Made by a program: the position numbers and the translations under genes. Below are positions 1 through 8,100 of a stretch of 64,000 bases of DNA, one piece after another; the stretch's first letter is position 1; each line of letters starts with the position of its first letter. The DNA comes from JAAUUE01 sp943370025 (GTDB taxonomy: Bacteria > Cyanobacteriota > Cyanobacteriia > Cyanobacteriales > JAAUUE01): positions 1-64,000 of the forward strand of contig CALRPI020000008.1 in assembly GCA_943370025.1 (NCBI GenBank). Direction: 5' to 3'. The notes under the pieces were generated by a model. The model ran no database searches and had not been told where the DNA came from. It was given only the letters and a program-made list of their open reading frames with translations.

Positions 1-147
1 TCGAGCTTGGTCGGTGTGGGCAGATAGGGAGTCATACCTGAGTCTGGCAGCAGGGACTTTCACCCTTATCAGTCCGAGAGTTCAGCCTTGTGGCTGGAAA
101 CGCTATGTACGGGCTTTCACCGTGATTCACGCTTCAACGAATCGCAC
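1..147 (-). mobile_element. Group II intron, 5' end (partial)
   Basis: Read on the minus strand, the segment starts at 147 with GTGCG, the bacterial group II intron 5' consensus, followed by a run of short G/C-rich helices and the GGTGAAAGTCC-type and CCAGAC..GGTATGAC-type strings that I associate with domain I of these ribozymes. The intron would continue leftwards out of the window, where a reverse transcriptase/maturase would be expected. No reading frame over 60 codons crosses it. The identification rests on remembered consensus only; an unrelated structured repeat is possible. Confidence 0.45.
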
Positions 148-193
148 CCTGACTTTTCCTCTTTGCCTAGTTCTCAAAAGCTGAAAATCTAAG

Positions 194-763
194 CTAAATC
201 TCCACCCCTTCATACAAATCTGTCAAACTAATCGACATGCCTAAGGAAGGGCAAGTAAGTTTATCTTCCAGTCGTCCATACTCCATCAGCAACCATTGAC
301 CGTCGGACTGTTTAACGTATTGCTCCACAAAAGGCTTAGTCTGATCAACTAGGAGATATTCCTGAAAACTAGGGATTGTCTGATAATCAGAGAATTTTTT
401 CCCACGGTCGCGTTTCTTGGTGGAATTGGATAATATTTCGGCAATAAAAATAGGTTGAGCCACCGTGTCTTTACGCCCCGGTTGCAATTCAATAGGCTTT
501 GCCACCACCATCACATCAGGATAGGTATGAATTTTGCGATCGGGAATCCACAGCCGTTGGTCTGTGATAAATACTTGCAGTGGCTTACCTTTGAGAGCCA
601 GCCTGAGAATTACTGTTAAAGCTCCGATAATTTCGTTGTGGGTAGGTGTACCACCAGTCATGGGAATAATTTCTCCGTTGCGATATTCATGACGAATTTC
701 TGAAGTAATTTCTAGTTCTAAATATTCTTCCGGGGTGTAGGTTTTAGTAGGAACAGTAATCAT
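194..763 (-). CDS. Uma2-family (DUF820) restriction-endonuclease-like protein
   Basis: The 189-aa product has the Uma2 layout: an N-terminal YTPEEYLEL helix, the EYRNGEIIPMTGG strand-turn, then a PD-(D/E)XK-type core with Asp83 in YPDVMVV and Glu109 in IAEILS, followed by the basic DRGKKFSDYQ helix. Uma2 genes occur in many copies in cyanobacteria. They are predicted nucleases, and their substrate and biological role are not settled. The gene stands alone and reads into the group II intron-like segment. The start is a single ATG with TCCTTTCTT-complement purines (AAAGAAA) just upstream. The family call is firm; activity is not shown. Confidence 0.88.
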   Translation of the reverse strand: MITVPTKTYTPEEYLELEITSEIRHEYRNGEIIPMTGGTPTHNEIIGALTVILRLALKGKPLQVFITDQRLWIPDRKIHTYPDVMVVAKPIELQPGRKDTVAQPIFIAEILSNSTKKRDRGKKFSDYQTIPSFQEYLLVDQTKPFVEQYVKQSDGQWLLMEYGRLEDKLTCPSLGMSISLTDLYEGVEI

Positions 764-923
764 AATTTCTTTCCTCTATAAATACATGCTTAACATGGGT
801 TTCCAACAGGTTTCCAGCGAAGGTAATCTTTATCTTAATTGTTTCCGCCCACACAGGGCTTAAAGAACCCCCAAATATCATGAATTCCGTGAGGATTGAC
901 TACAGAGGTTTTGGGGGACTACC

Positions 924-1032
924 TACAGCAGTTTGAGAGTGGGCTGAGCGGAGTCGAAGCCCACTCTCAAACCCAGTATTGATAGGACTTTCAATATTTG
1001 TAACGTGTCTCATTTGAACGCAAAGTGCTGTA
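924..1032. repeat. Miniature inverted-repeat element, family A, copy A1
   Basis: This 109-bp element has ends TACAGCAGTTTG and CAAAGTGCTGTA, imperfect inverted repeats beginning and ending with TA. Inside is a strong stem (GAGAGTGGG with CCCACTCTC) capped by the 16-nt head at 944-959. Near-identical copies lie at 21884, 57985 and, inverted, 29271. It fills most of the 764-1200 gap. The rest of that gap shows only AT-rich DNA that presumably holds the crtR promoter. Confidence 0.85.
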
Positions 1033-1200
1033 AAATAATGATCAATTACGTATTTTCCTTAATATAGCGTAACGTTGCTTGATATTTGCTAATCTGAGAT
1101 TAACCAAAATATAGAAACTTTAGATGGTTTTCCCCACCAAAGGCGAGGGAAGTTATCTAGAAAAAACAAGATAGAAGAATTTAATCTGGAGTAGGCGTTC

Positions 1201-2184
1201 ATGGTGGTGGCAACCAACACAGAAAGTAGTAACGAGAAAAATATTGATGGCGAAGTAACTAGTCCGGAGCTAGAGACGAAAGTCCCCAAAACTAGTCTGA
1301 AAGTCCCCAAGGAATATCTAGACCCGCCGGGGGGATTTAATCCTAATGTAATTTTGTTTCTAGTTTCGATCGCCATCCTCACCACCTCCATCTGTGGCTA
1401 CTGGCTCTGGGATTGGCGCAGTTGGTGTTGCTTTTGGCTGAATGTGGTGGCACTGCATATTGCTGGCACAGTGATCCACGATGCCTCCCATAATTCTGCC
1501 CACAGCAATAAAATTATTAATGCCATCCTCGGTCACGGCAGCGCCTTGATGCTCAGTTTTGCCTTCCCTGTGTTTACCAGAGTCCATCTGCAACACCACT
1601 CCCATGTCAATGATCCTAAGAATGACCCAGATCATTTTGTCTCCACCGCTGGACCTTTGCTCTTGATTGCTCCCCGGTTTTTCTACCATGAGGTGTTTTT
1701 CTTCAAGCGCCGTCTGTGGCGGAATTGGGAATTATTAGAATGGTTCTTGAGTAGATTGGTCGTGATTGCGATCGTCTATGCTTCTTTCCAGTACAATTTC
1801 TTCCCCTTTGTGGTTAATTACTGGTTTTCCCCAGCCCTAGTAGTGGGCATCACCTTGGGCTTGTTTTTTGATTATTTTCCCCATCGTCCCCACCAAGCCC
1901 AAGGGCGCTGGGAGAATGCTAGGGTTTATCCCGGTCGGTTGCTGAATCTGTTGATCTTGGGGCAGAATTATCATTTAGTGCATCATCTTTGGCCTTCGGT
2001 GCCTTGGTATCACTACCAAGATACCTACTATCTCATGAAACCCCGCTTGGATGAGAAGGGTTGTAAGCAAACCCTCGGTATTTTCCACGGTAGAGATTTT
2101 TGGCAGTTCCTCTATGATGTTTTTATTGGTATTCGTTGGCATCAAAAAGCGGAGATAGTTGCGACACAGCCCTCCGAAGATTAA
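1201..2184 (+). CDS. crtR: Beta-carotene hydroxylase CrtR
   Basis: This 327-aa membrane di-iron enzyme of the fatty-acid desaturase superfamily hydroxylates the beta-ionone rings of beta-carotene toward zeaxanthin and related xanthophylls. The histidine boxes are visible: HDASH at 93-97, HLQHHSH at 129-135, HRPH at 228-231 and HLVHH at 258-262, with hydrophobic segments around 50-70, 75-92, 185-200 and 208-224. Residues 1-40 are a polar, Lys/Glu-rich tail. Size and motifs fit cyanobacterial CrtR rather than the short bacterial CrtZ. The start at 1201 gives the expected N-terminus. The gene appears to be monocistronic, with a degenerate family A element directly after its stop. Confidence 0.93.
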   Translation: MVVATNTESSNEKNIDGEVTSPELETKVPKTSLKVPKEYLDPPGGFNPNVILFLVSIAILTTSICGYWLWDWRSWCCFWLNVVALHIAGTVIHDASHNSAHSNKIINAILGHGSALMLSFAFPVFTRVHLQHHSHVNDPKNDPDHFVSTAGPLLLIAPRFFYHEVFFFKRRLWRNWELLEWFLSRLVVIAIVYASFQYNFFPFVVNYWFSPALVVGITLGLFFDYFPHRPHQAQGRWENARVYPGRLLNLLILGQNYHLVHHLWPSVPWYHYQDTYYLMKPRLDEKGCKQTLGIFHGRDFWQFLYDVFIGIRWHQKAEIVATQPSED

Positions 2185-2185
2185 A

Positions 2186-2244
2186 TCCAGCAGTTTGCTT
2201 GGGCAACAGCCACCTACTCTCAAACTGATGTAAAAAGTGCTGTA
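2186..2244. repeat. Degenerate family A element (A5)
   Basis: A short remnant that starts CCAGCAGTTTG, contains CTCTCAAACTG and ends AAAAGTGCTGTA. It is about half the full family A length, so the interior is probably deleted. It lies immediately 3' of crtR. Confidence 0.5.
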
Positions 2245-2284
2245 GCAGATTAAATAATTCACCTCAAGAAATATCTTAAGTTTT

Positions 2285-2878
2285 ATGATTGGTAAATTTT
2301 TCCAAAAACCCAACTCAGAAGAGAGTAATCGCACTCCTCCCGGACAATATCTGACCCAAGGATTTCCGGTGCTGACCTACGGAGAAACACCCCAGATCGA
2401 TCGCACCACTTGGCAGCTAAAAATCTGGGGATTAGCCACAGAGAAAATCTTTACTTGGGACGATATTATGGCTTTACCCCAACATGATTTTACGGCGGAT
2501 TTCCACTGCGTTACCCGCTGGTCTCGCCTTGATGCTCAGTGGCGGGGAGTCAAGGTGACAGATTTGATGGAGTTGGTAAGCATCGATCCCCAAGCTGCCC
2601 ACATCATGGAACATTGCTACGGCGGCTACACCACCAATATTGCCCTCGGAGATTTTCTCCGGGAAGAAAACTTTTTTGCCCATACGCTATTTGGGCAACC
2701 CTTGCCCCCAGATCACGGAGCTCCCCTCCGCTTAGTTGTGCCCCATCTCTACGCTTGGAAAAGTGCCAAATGGCTGAATGGTTTGGAGTTTCTGGCAGCA
2801 GAAAAGCTAGGATTCTGGGAGCGCAATGGCTACCACACCCGTGGGGAACCCTGGGCAGAAGAACGCTACAGTGTTTGA
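2285..2878 (+). CDS. Sulfite oxidase-like molybdopterin oxidoreductase
   Basis: The 197-aa protein is a compact member of the sulfite-oxidase molybdopterin-binding fold (YuiH-like, oxidoreductase molybdopterin-binding domain). The putative Mo ligand is Cys75 in DFHCVTRWS. Further family landmarks are HCYGGYTTN (about 111-119), PLPPDHGAPLRLVVP (about 139-153) and the WLNGLEF strand. There is no signal peptide and no dimerisation domain, so it is probably cytoplasmic; its substrate is unknown. The gene downstream, 15 bp away, encodes a nitrate-reductase-associated protein, so both may be tied to molybdenum-cofactor or nitrate metabolism, which is an inference from proximity. Confidence 0.88.
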   Translation: MIGKFFQKPNSEESNRTPPGQYLTQGFPVLTYGETPQIDRTTWQLKIWGLATEKIFTWDDIMALPQHDFTADFHCVTRWSRLDAQWRGVKVTDLMELVSIDPQAAHIMEHCYGGYTTNIALGDFLREENFFAHTLFGQPLPPDHGAPLRLVVPHLYAWKSAKWLNGLEFLAAEKLGFWERNGYHTRGEPWAEERYSV

Positions 2879-2893
2879 TGAAAAAACTTTAGT

Positions 2894-3352
2894 ATGAACC
2901 AGTATTTTCAATTTGAGGCGGATTTTGTCGATTCCCTGCGCTGCATTCCAATGGCAGTGCGCTATAAGCTGGATACCTGTGGAGTGAAGTTAAAATTGCA
3001 TCATTGGCACGGGTTTAACCTAGAGGAAAGGCAGTTGTTGGTAGAGTTACCTTGCAGTAGCAAGGCAGAGGTGCAGGAATATCGATCGCAGCTCCGTCAT
3101 CTTGTCCAAACCCACACCGGAGAACTACCGGGAGATGTGTCGGTGAGTGACTTTCCTGAATGGCAAAATCAGGATATCATCCCTACTTCTGTGCAAACTC
3201 AAAGCCAATTAGTAGGTATTAAATTTACATTAGAGGAGTGGATTAACCTGACTTCAGTGCAAAGATTTACTCTAATCAAGTTGAGTCGATCGCATCACGA
3301 AAATAAAAATTTTCTCCCAGCAGTTCAAGAGTTTAGAAGCTATTTATCATAA
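2894..3352 (+). CDS. Nitrate-reductase-associated protein family
   Basis: The 152-aa product matches the cyanobacterial family named nitrate reductase associated protein: the opening FQFEADFVDSLRCIPMAVR and the block KLKLHHW..FNLEERQLLVELPC are characteristic. Biochemical function is not established; the name comes from gene neighbourhood in other genomes. It follows the molybdopterin oxidoreductase by 15 bp and is probably co-transcribed. No narB or nrt genes are in this window, so here the link is to the Mo-enzyme gene only. A perfect inverted repeat follows the stop. Confidence 0.82.
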   Translation: MNQYFQFEADFVDSLRCIPMAVRYKLDTCGVKLKLHHWHGFNLEERQLLVELPCSSKAEVQEYRSQLRHLVQTHTGELPGDVSVSDFPEWQNQDIIPTSVQTQSQLVGIKFTLEEWINLTSVQRFTLIKLSRSHHENKNFLPAVQEFRSYLS

Positions 3353-3360
3353 TTCTCAAT

Positions 3361-3403
3361 GGGTTAAAAGAAACGCACCCAGAGGGTGCGTTTCTTTTAA
3401 CCC
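3361..3403. terminator. Perfect 20-bp hairpin after the nitrate-associated gene
   Basis: Two perfect 20-bp arms (GGGTTAAAAGAAACGCACCC and its complement) are separated by 3 nt. The hairpin sits 9 bp after a stop codon and before a same-strand gene. There is no clear T tract, so it may block or protect transcript ends rather than act as a classical intrinsic terminator, or it may be another hairpin repeat. Confidence 0.5.
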
Positions 3404-3451
3404 TCGAAAATCTATAACGGAATTAATATACGCCAATAAAAACCTGATATT

Positions 3452-5047
3452 ATGCCTAGATTATTTTTACCACCTCTATGGTTACGCCCCCTAATAATTG
3501 TAGTCTTAATCTTAGGTATATTTTTCCGTTTCGCCAATATCGATCGCAAGGTTTTTTGGTATGACGAAGTTCATACAGCCCTACGTATTTCTGGCTATGA
3601 TACTGCTCAAGCTAAGGCAAATATATTTACTGGTCAAGTTATTGATATATCAACCATCCAGAAATTTCAGAGAAATAATCCCGACAAAAGTATCCTGAGA
3701 AATACTATTAATACGATCGCTTCCCTAGCCACCGATGACCCCCATCATCCACCACTTTATTACGTCTTAACAAAGATTTGGGTACAATTATTTGGCGATT
3801 CCGTTGCTAATTTAAGAATCCCCGCAGCCATGATTAGCTTGGCGGTCTTACCCCTAGCTTATTGGTTTTGCTGGGAATTATTTAACTCTAGTTTAGTTGC
3901 TTGGTTAGCCGTAAGTTTTTTTGCGGTTTCTCCCTTTCAAATTCTCTATGCTCAAGAAGCTAGAGAATATAGCCTATGGATGTTGATGGTTTTGTTGGTA
4001 AACATCGTTTTCCTGATCGCTATCCGTCGTCAAAATCTTCGTAATTGGACAATATACACCATCAGCTTAGCGGCAAGCTACTATACATCTATTTTTTCCA
4101 TTCCAGTTGCCATTGGTCAAGGAGTTTATACTTTAATTCAAAATAAATTCCAGCCTAATCAGATTACTCTTAATCACGTTATTAGTGGCTTAATCAGTCT
4201 AATATTATTTTCTCCCTGGCTATGGATACTTATTAAGTATCGGGATGTTATTGACAGAGCAAATTCTTGGAGAAATAGCAAACCATTTGTTTGGACATCA
4301 ATGTTGCAACTGTGGGGATTAGATATTAGCACCAACTTTGCTGATATCTCCTTAGATATTAATCATATTGGCAACTATATTTTTCCATTGGTTTTTACTG
4401 GGTTGCTTGTCTATGGCATCTATTTCTTAATTAGAACTACTGAGCAAAAAGTTTGGTTACTATTAATTGCCTTACTCTTTAGTCCTGTAATATATCCAAT
4501 AGTTCCTGATATATTTATGGGAACTGTTGTTTCCTCGGTTAGTCGTTACTTCATTCCATGGTACACAGCAATTCCCATTATTTTTGCTTACCTAATTTCC
4601 CAGAAAATTATTTATAGCGGCATAAAAAAACAACTGCTTTGGCAGGCAGTATTTTTAGGAATCATAACTCTGAGTATTGTTTCCTGTACAGTTGCTTTCT
4701 CAGCAGATACTTGGTGGAGCAAGGGATTTTTGGGCAATCAAGTTGTACAGGCTGCAAAAATAATTAATCAAGAGGCTAAACCCTTAGTAATTGCTGACCT
4801 AAATGAAGCTAACTTTGGAGATGCGATCGCCCTCAGCCATCGAGTTAATCCCCAAACTAAATTCCAGCTAATTACCACCCCAGAAATGCTAACTATTCCT
4901 GCGGGTTTTAGTAATATCTTTCTTTATAACCCTGCTGATAATTTAATCAATAAAATCAAGGCAAAATATGGCGATCAGTCTATCAAGACTTTGGAAAAGA
5001 CAGTTTTACTCAAACTAGACCCTCCCTCTGAATTAATGGTAAAGTAA
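3452..5047 (+). CDS. GT39-type (ArnT/PMT-like) membrane glycosyltransferase
   Basis: The 531-aa protein is strongly hydrophobic, with about ten to twelve membrane segments. The first luminal loop carries the acidic pair Asp38-Glu39 in FWYDEVHTA, the expected catalytic site of lipid-phosphosugar-dependent GT-C enzymes, and a DDPHHPPLYY motif follows near residue 97, typical of this family. It would move a sugar from a polyprenyl-phosphate donor onto an unknown acceptor on the outer face of the plasma membrane. The polar C-terminal region (about 430-531) lacks membrane segments. It is AT-richer than its neighbours. Acceptor and donor cannot be deduced. Confidence 0.78.
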   Translation: MPRLFLPPLWLRPLIIVVLILGIFFRFANIDRKVFWYDEVHTALRISGYDTAQAKANIFTGQVIDISTIQKFQRNNPDKSILRNTINTIASLATDDPHHPPLYYVLTKIWVQLFGDSVANLRIPAAMISLAVLPLAYWFCWELFNSSLVAWLAVSFFAVSPFQILYAQEAREYSLWMLMVLLVNIVFLIAIRRQNLRNWTIYTISLAASYYTSIFSIPVAIGQGVYTLIQNKFQPNQITLNHVISGLISLILFSPWLWILIKYRDVIDRANSWRNSKPFVWTSMLQLWGLDISTNFADISLDINHIGNYIFPLVFTGLLVYGIYFLIRTTEQKVWLLLIALLFSPVIYPIVPDIFMGTVVSSVSRYFIPWYTAIPIIFAYLISQKIIYSGIKKQLLWQAVFLGIITLSIVSCTVAFSADTWWSKGFLGNQVVQAAKIINQEAKPLVIADLNEANFGDAIALSHRVNPQTKFQLITTPEMLTIPAGFSNIFLYNPADNLINKIKAKYGDQSIKTLEKTVLLKLDPPSELMVK

Positions 5048-5170
5048 CCAAGTGTTAGATGCTATTTATAAAGCCTAATTTTCCAACCCCAGTGGGAGCA
5101 GAACATCAGACCCTCTAGCCACTTTACAAATGACCTCTAACGAAGTGTTAACTAAGGAAATTACTAAACT

Positions 5171-8100
5171 ATGCACCGGATCGCTACAATTCCGGGTGGT
5201 TGGAACCCCAACAGCCCTGGGGTAATTTTTATTACTCAAGACCCTGCTCCGATCGTGATTATTACTGCGGCGGATACAGAGATTCAAACCCTTGCTGCCC
5301 TCCAGTTACCAACCGATTTCCCAGAGTTTCGGGTGATTAGCCTGTTGCAACTCCAGCAACAATTGACGATCGATACCTATGCCGCCGAAGTTCTCAGCAA
5401 AGCCAAGGTGATTATTGCTCGGCTGTTGGGGGGGATTTCCTACTGGTCTTATGGAGTGGAAGTATTGCAGGATTTAGCAACGGATTATGGGGTGAAATTA
5501 TTAATCATGCCGGGATGCGATCGACCGGACGCTGATTTAATTAGTCACTCCACGATCGATGCAGATTTTGTTCACCAAATTTGGCAATACTTTATTGAAG
5601 GCGGGATAAATAATTTACAGCACGCTCTGGAATCTGTTGCCACAAAAACTTTAGGCCATACCTATACACCACCAGCCCCTCAAGCGGTTCCCAAAATAGG
5701 CTTATATAATTATCTTAGTACCTCTTCTAGTAACTTAGAAATATCCCTACAACCAGCTATTGCCAACTCCAAAGGCAAGGTAGGAATTTTATTTTATCGC
5801 GCCCATTATTTATCAGGAAATACGGCTGTAGTTCAAGCTCTGATAGATAAATTGACAGCCCAAAATATTCATGTTGTTCCTTTATTTATTTCTTCCCTAA
5901 AAGACACAACTATTCAACCAGAATTATTAGATTACTTAGCTGATGTAGATTTAATTCTCAATACCACTAGCTTCACCGCCACTCGTAAGGAAAATGATGC
6001 CGATAATCCTCTATTAAGTTTAGATGTGCCAATCCTGCAAGTAATTTTTAGTGGCGGTGTTTTTGAGGATTGGCAGAATAGTTCTCAAGGATTAATTCCG
6101 AGGGATATGGCGATGAATGTGGCACTGCCAGAAATAGATGGCAAAATCATTACCCGTGCCGTTTCCTTTAAGGCGGTGCAGGCAAGAAATGAGAAACTTC
6201 AGACCGATGTTGTCACCTATGAACCAGTTAGCGATCGCTTAGATTTTGTCGTTGCTCTCACCAAAAATTGGTTAGAACTAAAGCACACTCCACCTCAGGA
6301 AAGAAGAATCGCTGTCATCCTTGCTAACTACCCCAATAAAGACGGCAGAATTGCCAATGGCGTAGGTTTAGATACTCCCGCTAGTTGTATTGCTATCCTC
6401 AAAGCCCTCCAACAATCTGGTTACAATCTAGATCAAATTCCTGCCACTGGAAATGATTTGATCGAGCTACTAACCCAAGGAATTACTAACGATCTTGAAG
6501 GCAGAGAATTGCGCACCGTTAATCAATTTCTCCCCCTAGAAACCTACCAAGAATACTTTGCCCACATCCCCACCAAAGCCCAAACAGAAATCCAAACTCG
6601 ATGGGGAGAACCAAAAACCAACTATCCAAATTCAAATCCCCCCCCTTCTCAAGGGGGGGCTAGGGGGGGATCGATCGACAATTCTTCACAAGAATCACCA
6701 TCTAACACCCCCCTTTTGAAGGAGGGCTGGGGGGGATCGATCACCGATTCTCAACAGCAATCAAGCTCCCCCCTTTTGAAGGGGGGCGGGGGGGGATCAA
6801 TTCCTATCCCCGGTCAACAATTGGGAAATATATTTCTTGGAGTCCAACCCAGCCGGGGCTATGACCTAGAACCTAGCCTAAATTACCATGCCCCAGACCT
6901 AGTTCCCACCCATGATTATTTAGCCTTTTACTATTGGTTGCGGGAAGTATTTCAGGCACACGCAATTATCCATGTGGGCAAACACGGCAACCTAGAATGG
7001 CTACCCGGAAAAAGCATTGCTTTATCAGCAAATTGCTATCCAGAGATTGCCCTAGGAGCTATTCCTAATTTCTATCCATTTATTGTTAACGACCCCGGCG
7101 AAGGTTCCCAAGCAAAACGCCGTACCCAAGCCGTAATTATTGACCATTTAACTCCTCCCTTAACTAGGGCAGAACTGTATGGCAATTTATTACATTTAGA
7201 AGGCTTAATAGATGAATATTATGAGGCTGAAAATTTAGATCCAACTAGATTAAATCTAATTAGCGATCGCATCACCGCCCTAGTCAAAGAAAATAACCTC
7301 GATCAAGATTTAGGCATCACTGGTGATATCAAAAAACAATTTGCTGAACTCTTAAATCGCACAGATAGCTATCTCTGTGAACTCAAGGAATCTCAAATTA
7401 GAGATGGTTTACATATTTTTGGCAAGTGTCCAGAGGGCAGATTATTGCGAGATTTGATCGTAGCGATCGCTCGTCATCCCCATCCCGCCCACCAAGGCAT
7501 CACCCGTGCCTTAGCCAAAGATTATGGCTTAGATTTTGATCCTTTAATGGCTGTGCCAACGGATCAATTCGAGATCATTAATCCTCAAATTATTGCCCCC
7601 GAATTAGCCGATTGTCGCCATCAAGGAGATGTGGTGGAGCTATTAGAAATCAAAGCAGCAGAGTTGGTAGAACAGTTGATTTCAAACACGATCCCCCCCC
7701 TTTTGAAGGGGGGGCTAGGGGGGGATCCTCTTGCAACCACCACTATTTCAGAACTGGGATGTTCGATCGAATCAAACCCACCTACTGCACAAGATTCGAT
7801 CGCCCACAACCTCTCTAGATTACAAAATTCGATCCCCCCCAACCCCCCTTCAAAAGGGGGGAGAATTAATTCAAATTCTCTTGTCACAACCAATACTGCT
7901 AAAGAGTTAGAGTGGATCAGGGTTTCTCTCCTACCCAACTTATTACAAACTCCCCAAGAAATCACCAACCTCCTCCGGGGTTTGGATGGCTACCACATCC
8001 CTAGCGGAGTGGCTGGAGCACCCACACGGGGCAGACCAGAAGTATTGCCCACCGGACGGAATTTCTACTCGGTGGATATCCGCGCCCTGCCTACAGAAAC

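Noticed and set aside
5048..5170. A cobalamin riboswitch upstream of cobN
   Set aside because: The gap is only 123 bp and no B12-box-like string or suitable fold could be seen.
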